The notes: a model not told the origin generated them from the letters alone. Positions 1-12,050 are shown, numbered from the stretch's first letter. The stretch is 64,000 bases of DNA from Capsaspora owczarzaki ATCC 30864 (GCF_000151315.2 NW_011887292.1:2519181-2583180); one strand, 5' to 3'. Translations and numbers: made by a program.

Positions 1-64
1 GCCACCAACATCGCTCAAAAAAACTCACTGAGACTCCGCTCGTAACCTCATGTTGTGTTAACAG

Positions 65-994
65 ATCGACACCAAATCGCCCCTCAACCCCATCAAGCAG
101 GACGTCAAGAACGGCAAGCTCCGCTTTGTCAAGAACTGCTTCCCCCACCACGGCTACATCTGGAACTATGGTGCCTTCCCCCAGACCTGGGAAGACCCCC
201 ACCATGTCACCCCCGAGACTGGTGCCAAGGGCGACAACGACCCGCTGGACGTGTGCGAGATTGGCGAGGCTGTCGCCACCCGCGGCCAGGTCAAGCAGGT
301 CAAGGTCCTCGGCATTATGGCTCTGCTCGATGAGGGCGAGACCGACTGGAAGATTCTTGCCATCGACGTGAACGACCCCCTGGCCGAGAAGCTCAACGAC
401 GTTGAGGATATTGAGAAGCACATGCCCAAATTCATTGAGGCCACCAACAACTGGTTCAAGATCTACAAGATCCCGGACGGCAAGCCCGCCAACCAGTTTG
501 CCTTCGAAGGCAAGGCCAAAAACAGCGCATATGCCCACAAGATTATCGAGGAGACCCATGGTTTCTGGAACAAGCTCGTCAACAAGACTGCTGACGGCGG
601 TGCTCTGTCGTGGTATGTTTGGAATGGGAGAAGAAGAATTGTGTTGTTGCATGGTGGTCAACTGCTTGCTTTGTTTGCCCTCTCACGCTCACTCTTTCCC
701 CCCCCCCAACTTTGTGGTACTTGCATTACTCTTTCAGCGTTAACACTACCGTTGCCGGCTCCCCCTTCACCGTTTCTGAGGCTGAGGCTGAGAAGATTTT
801 CGCTGCCCAGCCCGCAGCTGGCCCCGCCAACGCTCTCCCTGAGGGTGGTAAGTTTTTTGTTTATTTTCTGCGAGTCGCAGAGATGATGGATGATGCGATT
901 GGGTTTTGGAACGCTTGCTCATTCATTGTTTTGTTTTTTTTGTTTTTGGTTTTTTGTCTCTGCAGTCGACAAGTGGTACTACCCCAACGCTTGA
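65..994 (+). CDS. PPA1: Inorganic pyrophosphatase, 5' end outside the window
   Basis: Soluble family I inorganic pyrophosphatase, which hydrolyses the pyrophosphate released by biosynthetic reactions. Three exons are visible: 65-612, 738-847 and 966-994, with stop TGA at 992-994. Base 64 ends an intron (acag), so the N-terminal exons lie to the left of the window. The sequence has [12 protein letters not shown] followed by [15 protein letters not shown], the family signature whose aspartates bind the metals, then [16 protein letters not shown], all highly conserved in eukaryotic PPases. The C-terminus is DKWYYPNA. Both introns are GT-AG (gtatgt and gtaagt donors) and keep the frame. No organelle-targeting information is visible because the N-terminus is missing, so a cytosolic or mitochondrial form cannot be told apart. 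Confidence 0.95.
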
Positions 995-1744
995 ATTGTG
1001 GTATCCCGGTTGTGACGTTCATATTTGCCGTTCCTTTTTGTATTACGTTCATTCATTACATGCTTTCTTTTGCAGCGCGAGTTCGTGAAGCAACAATATT
1101 TTGTTTTTTTAGTTTTTTGGGGGTGTTTTTGGTCGTTTAAGCCCTCCTGGATGCCGGCCTATTGAAAGTTGGCAATATCGATTTTACTTCTCGGAATATT
1201 AACCCAAGCAACCATCATTCAATTCACTCTGATTTTCTGGTTCTGCTTTCCAAACTCAGGTTGACAGGTTTGCTTGTTGATTTTCGCTTGTTTTGTTTGA
1301 TTGCTGCTTTTCTCTATTGCTTTCCATCCATTTTGCTTCTGGTCTTCGTGCGACGCCATGTCAATCCACACACACACACACACACACACGTCTCAGCCAC
1401 CAAAGCATCGCACGGGTGTCTTGGTGTTGGTTGGTGTCAGAGTCAAAGTCTTTGTTGTGGATTTGGCTGCTTGTGAGCACAACAAATTACTCTCGTTTCG
1501 CTCGGTCCACTAACCGTCCCCCGCACGCAACTGTCATTGTCTTAAGAAGGCATCACTCTGCCAAAGATAACAAACATGCGCCAAATTTCCATCATCGATC
1601 TCAAAACGCGTATTACACATCATACATTCATTTCTGAAAGAACGAATTGAACAGGCAGGGAAGAGAGATTGGATTTTTTTTAAAAAGTACATGGTTGCGC
1701 TCCAGGGCATAGACACAGGGGTGGGGGGGGCAGAATGTCAACGT
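995..1744. other. Convergent 3' intergenic region, no gene seen
   Basis: 750 bases lie between the 3' ends of the pyrophosphatase and uL1m genes. The content is T-rich with a (CA)n tract at about 1367-1390 and a G run near 1723-1731. Open frames here are short and low in complexity. It most likely holds the two 3' untranslated regions. Confidence 0.6.
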
Positions 1745-3487
1745 TTACTTTGTGGCCTTCTTCTTGACAACCTTCTTCTTGGCGGCCTTGATGACGGGCT
1801 TCTTTTGAATAACATTCACGCCCATGGCTTGAGTCAGAGCAGCGTTTGGGACGATTGGGAAGGTGGGCAAATAGCTTCCACCGAGTGCAACCCAGCCGAT
1901 ATACTTGGGGGCTGAAACACGACATTTGAAGGAACACCGAAAAGTTAGACACTGGCGAAAACAACAGGCGAGATGAAACAACAGCCAAACAGTCGTACTC
2001 TCTGATTGGTGGTTAAATTCTGGTGTCCGTGTTGCCTTGAGAACAGCGCGGATGTTTTCAAACAGGTGCTCTGCGGGTTGATTGGTCTGTGAACAATACC
2101 AACAAAAAAAAAAGAAAACACGAAAATCCATGTGAATTCAGCCGAATTCACGCGCTGTGCTGTCACGGGCACAACCATCACAGCAATCTTTTACCTTGCC
2201 AATCTTGACATTGATAAATCCCTTGCGATCTGATCGCATGTCGAGCGCGGTGCCCATGGATTGAACAAGCGTTCCAAGCGCCTCGCCGTCCGCAACGGTG
2301 CCTGTTGTTGGAGACATGTCGTTGAGGGAAAGCATGACAGTCAACGACCAGAAAACCGTTCCATGAAAAGTGTGGACGGCGTCGAGCGCCGATACGCCAA
2401 CCTCTGCAGTCAAACAATCAAAACAGTTCGCCAGACTTGCCTTTTTTCACAGTTGGCGTCGCTTGGCGCAAGTACTTGGCCACGGCCTTGACCTCCGCCA
2501 GCATGTCAGTTGTAGCAAGAACTTTGTCGTACTTGAGCTTGCCGGCTGTGATCTGGCGCGGGTCCAAGAGCGGGGAAAGTTAGTTTCTGCGATCGAAGGC
2601 AAAACCGCCCACACAAGCCATTGAAGGGGGCCCCCAGAGTCAACCGCGTACTTACATCTGCAAAAAGCTCGGGTCCACCAACAACCGTAGCACCAGCGGC
2701 CTTTGCAATCGCCGCATCATCACCCTAAGTACCACCAATTTGTCGAAACACAAAAGTGAGAGACTGCCACGATTTTTTCACTTCTCATCCTACCCTCCTC
2801 GAACATCACACAACCACGAGCAGCGATACGTACTCGAGCAAAGACGAGAATGATTTCACGCTTCTTCTGGACGTACGGGAGCGCAACCATTGCATGGACG
2901 GGATGGCCCATGCGGCCTTTGGCGTCGCGCATCTCAATGCCGAGCGTCATTGCCACGGTCGCTGGCTGTGGGCGCACTGCAAACGCTTTGATGGCCTGTG
3001 TCAGGTCAGGGACAGTGAGCAGTTATTGGACACGGGAAAAAGTTCGATGCGATGCAAAAAAGACAAGAAGGATCCAAAAAAATTGTATGGAAGCACATTG
3101 CGCGCTGCTGGATTGGGAGTTGAGCCTGCTGTTGCTGCTTGCGTCCAACCCAGAGCAAGCACGAGCAGGACAGCTTAAGACTCTGGATCTTACCTGGATG
3201 GCCTCGGTGACGGATCCGAGCGGGCGCTGGGCGAACGAGAGCGGCTGGAGCACCTCAAAGCGGATGCCCTTCTTGTTGCGCTCGGCCTGGGCGCCCTCCG
3301 CCGACGCAGATGAGCTGCTGCTGCTGGTGGTGGTGGTGGTGCTAGTGTTGGTGGTGGTGTCGGCGGTGGTGTCGGAGCCAGCAGCAGCAGGAGCAGAGAC
3401 AGCGACGGTCGAGAGCGATCGCCATGCTGCTGCGCCAGCTGCCGAGCGTCCTCCTACCCTCACAGAACTCAATGTCGCGCTCAGCAT
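1745..3487 (-). CDS. MRPL1: Mitochondrial large-subunit ribosomal protein uL1m
   Basis: Bacterial-type L1 protein of the mitochondrial ribosome, expected at the L1 stalk. Seven exons read on the minus strand: 3487-3194, 2995-2834, 2724-2656, 2552-2441, 2301-2195, 2086-1999 and 1911-1745. The N-terminus MLSATLSSVRVGGRS is Arg/Ser/Ala-rich like a mitochondrial presequence and is followed by a Thr/Ser linker. The L1 core follows: AGATVVGGPELFAD, LKYDKVLATTDM, then GTV...FINVKIGK and HLFENIRAVLKA, matching the usual L1 order. The C-terminus is a Lys-rich tail (KKKVVKKKATK). The fourth intron (2440-2302) needs a GC donor, AAG|GCAAGT, to rejoin the L1 motif in frame. The start at 3487 was chosen because the next upstream Met adds a hydrophobic stretch unlike a presequence. 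It shares a 128-base upstream region with the HAD phosphatase gene. Confidence 0.9.
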
Positions 3488-3615
3488 GAATGAAATGAAA
3501 TCAAAGAGCAACAGACAAAAAAAAAATACGACTAAACCACCCACCGAGCATCATTACCAAACATCAGCTAGTGATCAGACTTCTTTGTTTGTCGCAGTCT
3601 CAGTTTTTCTTAGTG
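3488..3615. promoter_or_regulatory. Divergent promoter region, uL1m / HAD phosphatase
   Basis: Only 128 bases separate the start codons of two head-to-head genes, so both promoters and both 5' leaders must lie here or inside the genes. An A-rich tract at about 3518-3530 is the only visible feature. No TATA box is evident. Confidence 0.4.
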
Positions 3616-4734
3616 ATGGCCAATCAAATGTATCTGGCTGCAGCTCCAGTGGCCGCGGTGCCAGGCGTCGGTCCCATCACGCACGTCATCTTCGACATGG
3701 ACGGTCTTTTGCTGAGTATGTCTCAAGCAACGTTGTGTGTCAAGCGGAGTGAAAGGAGGTTCGCCACGTCCGCCAACATAAAAAAAAAACCGCCAAACAA
3801 AAAAACCACTCGCGTGCGCCCCGCTTCAAACCTCCATGTGTATTCTGTGTGTGTCATCAGGCTTGCTCACTCTGTGGCTTGTGAACAATCAGACACCGAG
3901 TCCATGTACTCGATCGCCTCGGAGACCATTCTGGCGCGCTATGGCAAAAAGTTCACATACGAGCTCAAGGCGCAAATGATGGGCCGCCGAGCCATCGAGG
4001 CCAGCCAGATCCTCGTGGACGCCATGCAAATCCCGATGACTGCCGAGGAGTACCATGTGGAGCGCGAAGCGCAGCTCGAAAAGCTCTTCCCGCAGGCGCA
4101 GCTGCTCCCGGGCGTCGAGCGCCTCGTGCGTCACCTGCACGCACATGGAATCCCGATGGCGGTCGCGACCGGCTCGTCGGCCCGCATTTTCAAGATCAAG
4201 ACCTCGCAACACACCGAGCTCTTCTCGCTCTTCCACCACATTGTGACAAGTGACGATCCCGAGTGCAAGCACTCCAAGCCACAGCCAGACATTTTCCTGC
4301 TAGCCATGAAGCGATTCGCTCCGGCACCGACCAGCTCTGTACGTTTCATCGCCAGTTGAGTTGTCCTTCTTGGCGCCATATCGTGGCAAGAATGTTTTGG
4401 GGGTGGAAGGGTGGGGAAGAGCTGCTGAGCGATGTGTTTTTGGTTGAGTTCCAATAATTGCATGTTGGCACTTGTTTGTGATGAATTCCTCTCACCTTTG
4501 TCGTCCAAATTGAACCCTCTGGAACAGACGCAAGTGCTCGTCTTTGAGGACGCTCCGTTGGGTGTGCAGGCTGCCATCAATGCCAACATGCCGGTTGTGA
4601 TGATTCCAGATCTGCGAGTCGCCCCCGCTGACCGTGCTCGCGCCACACTATCGTTCGATTCTATGGCAGACTTTGACCCTGGCATGGTTGCTGGCCTTCC
4701 TGCTTATTCATCGGCTGCAGGCGCTGGGTTGTAA
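3616..4734 (+). CDS. PUDP: HAD-superfamily phosphatase, PUDP/GS1 type
   Basis: HAD subfamily I phosphatase resembling human PUDP (pseudouridine-5'-phosphatase). Exons are 3616-3715, 3893-4338 and 4528-4734. Motif I is FDMDGLLL, interrupted by intron 1 and continuing NTES; its first Asp is the nucleophile. Motif II is VATGSS, motif III lies in HSKPQPDIF (Lys) and motif IV is VFEDAPLGV. The alpha-helical cap lies between motifs I and II, as in this subfamily. The start at 3616 (MANQMYL) is preferred, though an in-frame ATG at 3571 would add 15 residues. Related enzymes act on other small phosphates (sugar or glycerol phosphates), so the exact substrate is an inference from overall resemblance. 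Confidence 0.88.
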
Positions 4735-4972
4735 TGCAAGCCGTGTTAAAAACAAAAAATGTAACTTCACAATGTACTTGAATTTGAAACATGATCACCG
4801 TTCAGTTTGGCTATTGTGCCCCTGCGTGCGCAGACAGCAGCTCAAGCGACGATAACACGCGGCGAGACAGGAAGAAAGAGAGAGAGAACGAAAGAGCCAG
4901 ATAAAGAAAAAAGAAGGAAAAAAGTGGGAAAACATGAAGCGAACAGCAGCTACAAGTGCGATCGGCGCTGAG

Positions 4973-7577
4973 CTATTTATGTGACTGACGTGTCTTTGGA
5001 GAAGAATGATGGTGAACGCCACACATCTCGCTGAGGTTCTCGAGGAGCACAAATTGCAGCGGCGAGGCAGGGTCCGATTGATTCTGGCGAACGACGCGGA
5101 CTCTGACCGGCTTGGTGTGCAGGCTGCTGATGGGAGGGTAGCTCATGCTGTTTGTCAGCACATACACACCTGGAACAAACAATCACGCAAGTCCAAGCGG
5201 GAGGCATGAAAGTTTGAGCTATGAGAGTATGCATTTAGAAGGCATCACTTCATTTCGCAATCCCTACCGTAGCCTTCTCCAATGGCAAGACTGTCGCTGA
5301 TGGGTACTTTCAATGTCATCCATCGAACCAAGGGATCGCACGTCTTGCCTTCTGGAAGGGCCACAATCACGCCAATGCGGACAGATGATCGGATCGCTGG
5401 TTTGCCTCGAGTTCGCGTTGATGAGGCGGCCACTGCCACAACGTCGCCTAATGTTGAATGATTAAAAGGGGGTGTGGTTAGTTGAAGGACATGAGACTGG
5501 TATCGAGGTGAATGCAGGCGTACCCAAAAGAAGCTGCCTGCCGCCAAAGTTGTGATCGACGCGAGAGCGCTTGGCTTTGCGATGCGTGACTGTAGTGAAG
5601 CCGTCGTTCTCGTTCTCTGCCGCCGCGACCTCTGATGGCGAATTGGATTCGGAGGCAGGCTCATCGCTTCGCTGACGCTGAACGCGAACTCCATCAGGGC
5701 GGAGCGCCAAGTCACTTGAAGCTTTGGGCACCTCGCTCTGTTCGGTAGAGGCAGCTGGGGCCGCCAGCGCAGCAGCATCCGGTGCAGACAAATCTGCTGT
5801 TCGGGATTCTGGCACGCCTGCCGGAGGAGTCTCACAAACGAAGGCTGCAGGCCGGGCGAATTCGGCAACCTCCTTCACGGTGGCTGCTGTTGCCGGTGCC
5901 ATCGCAGAAGGCGTGTCGTTGTTGGCAGGTAATTCGGGCGCATTAGCAGCAGGGTTTGGCATGGCTTCTGCTGATGGCGTTGGTTTCTGCTGTGCCTTCA
6001 CAAACGCATTGTAGTAGGCATCAACATGGCTCGACGCCTCCTCCGAAATGACACGCTCGAGCTCGGTCAGAGGTCGAATGTTCTTCACAGTCACCCTGCA
6101 GCGCACTCGAAGGCAGTTTCGAGTCAGGAAGTTGCTGAACGGGGCGTGAAGCTCTGCCAGGCTCTGTCGAAACAAAAGGCTCAAACATGAATAATGATTT
6201 CGCTTGCGTTTTTCTCCACATCAAGCCCAAACGCCCAACACCTACCAGGCTCAGCTCGGGTGGAGAGACCTGCACGCCAGTGATTTCCCCTCCAGCAGGC
6301 GAGCGAACGAATCGCGTTTCGGACTGACCGTCTGAAGGAAGAAAAGTTATGAGCATTCAGTCCCATTTCGGAACCTAGAAACGCACAGCAGACCTACAGC
6401 GCCACAGGCTCATGTCCTCGTTGTGGTGATCTATCAGCGTCATGCGCCATTCGTACTGCACCGCGCAGTTGACCATTTCGCTCGTTGGAGTGCGTAGAGA
6501 AACGCTGTCAATCAGGCAGAGTAGTTTGGTACAAGATCGATCGCAAATCGAAGGTGTGATCCAATTCCAACTCCACCAGCTCACCTAAAGTTGTTGCGCC
6601 ACATGTACTTTAGGTCGTCGTGGTAGTTGTACGACCCGCAAGGAGTGGCCTACAAAATCAAGCAGTCAACGCAGGACAGGTTGAACAACAGCTAACTGTT
6701 GCTGAAAAATTCAAAGGAAATCAACTTACAAGTAGCGCCCTGGCATAGCAACATCCATACACGACAGTAGGATCAGCATCATGTCAAAGTTTGCGGGGGG
6801 GGGGGAAAGACAACAGAGTGAACCACCAATCTCAACCCCAAAACGGCACATAAGCCAATTCTACTTACCAGCTCACTCGAGACGCACACTTGTGGGCAGC
6901 CGATGATACGAGTGAACTCTGTGGGAAGAGACGAAAGCTGTGGTGTTGCAGCGGCGGAAGTGAGTCTCCAGTCAGTCGAGTCACTGAAAACTCAAACGGG
7001 TGATTTTGCGCGGGAATTAATGTCGTCCCCAAAAGCCGCCTCAGCCTACAAGCGAGGGGTTTGGTCCGATCTGCCTCCCCGTCACGCCCGTAATAGATGT
7101 ATGTACTTTCTATCGAAATAATGTGGGATTCAGGAAGACGAGGCATGCGACTCGGAGCAGAGCGCACAAAACATCAAAACATGACACACGTTTTGTCGGC
7201 GTTGTCCCTTTTATGGAAAACGTTGTTGTTTCGGCACTCCAACGCCGAACGAAAGACCGAGCGAGCGTACAGAGCCAGCAAAGCAGGCGACTTGTGACAC
7301 TTAACTCTTTCAGCGTCCAACAGAACGAGAATGACGAGAAGACAGGCGGCATCGGCGACTCAAAGACGCGAGCGCAGGCGTTGAAAGTGGCGTGGGCGGC
7401 CTCGCTGCCTGCCGATCCGCGCTGTGCTTCGTTCAAGCCTCGCGGTGCCGTGGCAATCGTGCTTGCAGTGAGTTTTGCAAACGGGTGCGTCGATTCCGGA
7501 GGAACTTGGTGCTCATCGTCCCAGCGGAACCGCTGAATGCTGGTGTCGGCCAGCAAGTCCAGCGCCGAAGTGCTCAT
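4973..7577 (-). CDS. Unrecognised multi-exon protein
   Basis: A minus-strand gene assembled from about eight exons, from the start at 7577 (MSTSALDLLADTS) to stop TAG at 4973-4975. Coding segments with good splice sites include a small exon near 6866-6917 (EFTRIIGCPQVCVSSEL), one near 6590-6650 (YNYHDDLKYMWRNNF), one near 6400-6590 (MVNCAVQYEWRMTLIDHH), an Ala/Pro/Glu-rich middle (about 5525-6170) and a C-terminal part (GVYVLTNSMSYPPISSL, then FVLLENLSEMCG). Alternating hydrophobic strands at both ends suggest two beta-rich domains joined by a disordered Ala/Pro linker. No transmembrane segment or catalytic motif is seen. The family was not recognised, and the 5' exon joins (7110-7400) are the least certain. 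Confidence 0.6.
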
Positions 7578-7858
7578 TTTTGGTTGAGGTCAAAAAAAAA
7601 AAAAACGAAAAGTGAAAAGCAAGTTCACAATACAGACTGAAAAATCGAAAACGGAAGCTGAAATGGGAAGGAAAGGACGCGATCTGAGAACATTGCATTC
7701 AAGCAAAATTTGTGTTGATCTGATCTCGTGCATTTGGTTGCTTTGATGAGTTGCTTTTGCATCCCAATCCTCGCTTTCGATGTCAGTGTGTTCCATGCGT
7801 AATCACACACAAGCATACTTGCCAGTCAATAAATCACTCTTTTGCTCTCGCTCAGAAA
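7578..7858. promoter_or_regulatory. Divergent promoter region
   Basis: 281 bases lie between the unrecognised gene (minus) and dynactin subunit 4 (plus). The stretch is A-rich on the left and pyrimidine-rich just before the dynactin ATG (tctcgctcag), which may also be the end of a short 5' intron. Confidence 0.4.
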
Positions 7859-9906
7859 ATGGCGACGAAGAGCAATGCATTGCCGTTGGCCGCCTCGCTC
7901 GGCATCCGCGATGTCGGCACTCCGCGCGGCGAGCACGTGCAGCACACTGCCATCGCGTACACTTGCACATGCGGTGCTCGCTTCCAGCTGCCGTGGCTGC
8001 ACATGTGCTCCTCGTGCGTGGTCCTGCGCTGCCCGAAATGCGTTGCGCGCGAGATTGACACTTACTATTGCAGCGGCTGCCTCGACATTGCGCCCTCGCC
8101 CGAGGTCCAGACCAACAAGAACCGGTGCGTTTTCGTCTTCAATGCGTTCTCTCCAATGTTGGTCTGAGCATGTGTGTGTGTGTGGTGATTGGTCGTTGGC
8201 TGATCCAAAGCCAGCCAAAGCGGAGATCTCACCCTTCGTTTCCCTCTTTGCTGTTTTCCCCCCACTGTTCCCTCATCTGTTTCTGATTGTTTGCTCAACA
8301 CGAATCCAGATGCACAAAGTGCTTTGTCTGCCCCGTCTGCACGTCCACGCTGACTACCATCGCAAGCGCAGATCGCCAGTTCTTTATGGCCTGCGGATAC
8401 TGCCAGTGGAATTCGGTCGAGCTTGGGCTGATTGCCGACAAGATTGAAGGGATTCGCCGGAGCCAGCTCGACCAAGACCAGGTGGATCGCTTTGCCGCAT
8501 TGTCGGCCCAGTTCCAAACATTGGCCACCAAGGACCGGGCGGAACTCGAGCGCGCGGAAAAGCACAATCGCTACCGAAAGCATCTGCTGCCACTCACCAC
8601 CCGCGCCCTGGTCGGCGGTGCCTCCCCCATGAAGGGAATTGGCTCTCCGTTCACGTCGTCAACGGCCTTGTTTGGGTCTGGATTGGGTCTCGGCTCACTG
8701 TCCATCGATGCAGTGGAATTGCTAGCGCCCGCACAGCGCAACGCGCTCTCGCGTCCAGCCAATCTCTCGCTTGCAGCATTGCTCAAAGACACCACGCTCG
8801 ATCCCGCACAATACTGGTTTTCTGGCGAGAATGGCCAAGGGAGCGTTGCTGATGGTGAGCCGCTGATGGAACTCGAAAAATTTCCAATGTTTTGTTTGTT
8901 TGTTTGTTTGTTTGTTTGTTTGCTGCTGATGCCTTCGTTGTCGCGCGAAACTCATTTTGTCTCTTCTCTTCTTTCCATGTTCTGCTCTGCTCGATGCGAC
9001 CCCTGTGCTGCAGTTACGACACTGAAGCAACGCTACACCAAGCCGGATGTCCAGCCAGAACTCTTGTCCGCGTTGTATCCCGACCGCCGCCAGCTTTCCG
9101 TCAAAACCCGGAAACTTTGCCCGCAGTGCAACAGTCAAATCGTCAAGCCGGATATTTCCACATCGGCATCAAAGTTTAAAATCGATATCATGGCAATGTA
9201 GGTGGACTTCTTTGAAGACTCTTTTTGCTTGTGGCTCATGAAACTCACTGTGCGTTTTGGCATGATCTGCAGCTCTTACCTGCCACGACTGTCAATTGTG
9301 AGTATTACGCCGGCACTACGGCGGCCAGGTTTCGTCGACCCACAAGCAGAGCCTGCCGCAGACGGCAGCGCCCCAGCTCCTGTCGATGGCAAATCGTCCC
9401 TTGTTTTGCGCATCACCAATCCGCTAGATCACGATGTAACGGTCACCTTGACGCTGGACGAGCTGGTGCCAGCGAGCTCGCTGGGAATCGAATTGCCTTC
9501 TCGCCCGTTGGTTCTGGGTGCGTTCCACGAAGTTCCGCTCGATGATGACGATCCCGACAAGCCCCGCTATAACGACGATCCTGACATTGTTGTCGCTCGC
9601 AAGGACAACTCGTTGTGCGTCCTTGTTCGATTGACCATGCCGTCCGGGGTTGATCTTTCCGAGGCAATTGTAAGTTCAAAGTTCTTGTCAAAGTTTTGTA
9701 AAGATAAGGATGCATGTTGCTGACTTGCTTGTTGCTTTTGTTGTCAACCCCCTTCTCGTACTCTTGCGTGATTTTATCGTTGTCTATTCCAGCTCCCTCT
9801 TGTGGTTTCGCTTCAGTTCACCCCTCCGCTCATCCCTGCGGGCTCCGCAACAAGCAATGCAATCGCCTTCCCAGTCTCTATCTATCTTGGTCCCGAACTT
9901 TTCTAA
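7859..9906 (+). CDS. DCTN4: Dynactin subunit 4 (p62)
   Basis: Pointed-end subunit of dynactin, the dynein activator. The N-terminus carries the family's zinc-binding cysteine array: YTCTCGARF, HMCSSCVVLRCPKC, YYCSGCLD, then after the first intron CTKCFVCPVCTSTL and FMACGYCQW. A helical stretch follows (QLDQDQVDRFAALSAQ), then a CPQCNSQI knuckle and a beta-rich C-terminal region ending LGPELF. Four introns are visible. Those at 8125, about 8853, about 9199 and 9670 all have GT-AG ends, and the last exon is 9793-9906. The intron at about 8853-9012 contains a (TTTG)n tract. Length and cysteine order fit the family. The start at 7859 is the first ATG that leads directly into the conserved region. 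Confidence 0.93.
8890..8922 (+). repeat. (TTTG)n microsatellite
   Basis: About eight perfect TTTG units lie inside an intron of the dynactin subunit 4 gene, just after its donor site. Confidence 0.95.
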
Positions 9907-10111
9907 CAATCGTCTTGTGAAGATCATCCGCTGGCTGTAAAGAATGCATTCAGAGGCCATGTAAAGTTGACATACAGTTATCTCCAAAAAAAATTGAACT
10001 TTTAACAAGAAATCGTTTTTGTTTTTTCTTCCAAGACACAGAGTACACCAGACGAGACAACACCGAGATATAAGCAGGAATAGAGTGAGATAAAGAGTGT
10101 GCATGGAACTC

Positions 10112-11145
10112 TTAGATGGAAACGGGCTTCAAATTTCGCGAAGCATCCTTCAATGTGTTGACCAAATCTTGCAACTCTTCCAACGACGCGGAAAACTGCA
10201 CGTCTGGTCCTTTGCCGCCGTTCTGCTCGGTCTTGAGACGGATCAAGTACACGGGTTGGTTGACCTTCTCGAGTTGATTGTCCTGTTTCGCCGAAGCGCA
10301 AAAAATGCATCGTTCATTTGTTAGCGCACGGGAACAAATTCGCGCAGGTTCTGTTGAGAGACGTCTACCTTCATGTAATAGTCCAGACGCCAATCTGCAT
10401 CGACGACGTGGGGAAAGCCAAACCCGGTGCTGCTCAGCACTGTCCGCAGCTCGACAATCTCTGCCGCGTACACTGCAGCAATCGGCCCAGCGCGATCTTC
10501 CGATACTTTGGCATCCTCCAATGCGGCTCTACAGAGCAATCGAGGCAAAAAAAAAAGATTGAATGAGTGAGTGAGAATGAGTGAGAATGAGTGCTTGCTT
10601 CAATAATGTGATCAGTTGACTCGACGATTCCCTCAGCCCAAATAAAAGGTCGCGATTCACACACCACCACCCACACGAGTCATCCAACGCAATGCGCTTC
10701 TATCAACAAAGCCAGTGTGGACATACTTGACGTCGGCCTCGGTCTTGTTGTGCTTGGCGGCTTCGAGGAGCAGACTCACGAGTGCAGCGTACGCTTGTTT
10801 GAGCGTTGCTCGGTCGACGCCCTTGAGCGCCGCTTCGCCTGTCGTTCACCAGAAGTTCAGTTGAGGGTTGTGTGCTTGATGAATGATGAATGGTGATGAT
10901 GAGGCGCGATGTGCACGACTGGGAAGAGAGACGCCCGAGATCTCTGTCAATCTCTCTCCCTTCAACTCCCAATCCGTCCGCCGTCGCTGTGTGTACGCAC
11001 CATCGACTGCCTCGGCCTCGGTCGTGACTTTGAGCAGGACGGAAACAGCAGCCTTCGTTAGCGCAACGCCTGCTGCTGGTGTTGCAAAGTGCGCCTTGTT
11101 GCCGAGCAGACCAAGTCCTCCAGTGACCGACGCGGGAAGCTCCAT
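10112..11145 (-). CDS. COMMD3: COMM domain-containing protein 3
   Basis: Subunit of the COMMD/CCDC22/CCDC93 (Commander) complex, which recycles cargo from endosomes. Four exons on the minus strand start at MELPASVTGGLGLLG (11145). The N-terminal helical domain has AALKGVDRATLKQAY and AAVYAAEIVELRTVL. The C-terminal COMM domain begins VDADWRLDYYMKV, the diagnostic tryptophan motif, and ends VQFSASLEELQDLV followed by NTLKDASRNLK. The closing segment resembles human COMMD3 (LQDLVGKLKDAS) more than other COMMD paralogues, which is why this member is named. All introns show GT-AG ends. It stands alone between dynactin subunit 4 and an F-box gene. Confidence 0.88.
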
Positions 11146-12050
11146 TCAAAATTGCAGGAAGAGTGATTTTTTTTTTGTTCTTGCTTTGCATTTGCCAGCA
11201 TCATTCGATCGCCCCACTCCCAAAAACTTTGTATCCCTATCAAGTTCTTCTGAATATGTCTAGTATCAGACACAATGCCTCAAACACTCGATTTGATTTT
11301 CGGGGGAGCTGGGCAGCCAAAACCAATTGCTCGCGCTCTTTTCCTTTCCCAGCAGCTCCAATACCCAACCTGTGGGACGAGGCTTTGCAAAAATAGGTTG
11401 ACGATAATCTGTTTACCAATATGGCGCCCAAGTATAGACGAAAATCCGGACTTTCATTTTACACCTGGAGCTGAGGGTCGACTGCCAAAAAGGTGTCGAG
11501 CAACCTGATTTTGGTCCGTTTTCAAAGATCATGGAGAGCTCTCGAAAACTCTCAAGAAGCTGCCTCTACGAAGCTCATTCTTGTTCCACCACGACATCAG
11601 TACAATAGTGTTTATTATTCGCAGGTAAAATTTCCGAAAAAAGGCAGGGGGTTGGCGTGGTCGACGTTTCAAAAACCTCGCTTCTCGTCTTCCTGCCGAT
11701 ACTCACGATTCCGTCCAATCCGGCGAGACCGTACAATAGAAAACAACTTTGAATAATATTTACCACTAGCTATTCAGGTGCAAGGACAGGGCAGGGTGTT
11801 TTCTTTTGCACTGTGCCATCGCAAACAAGATACTTTTTTTTTGTTCCCAACTGACGTCTCGATTTTATTTTTTTTGATTTCGGTCATGTCAGCCTTTTCC
11901 GATCCCCGTGGGGTCTATTCTCCCTCAAATTCACGTTTTTCTTCATCAAACCGATATGTATTTGGAATAGCTACAGTAACCACACCGTCAAAACAACAAA
12001 AACAAAAGCTTATTGGATCTCCCCACGAGATCGACAAGTCAGCGTTGGAT
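11146..12050. other. Intergenic region with no supported gene
   Basis: 905 bases lie between the COMMD3 start and the stop of the next minus-strand gene. Base composition is lower in GC than the flanking exons. Open frames of 60 to 100 codons on the plus strand lack codon bias or recognisable motifs. It should hold the COMMD3 promoter and the neighbour's 3' UTR. Confidence 0.55.
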
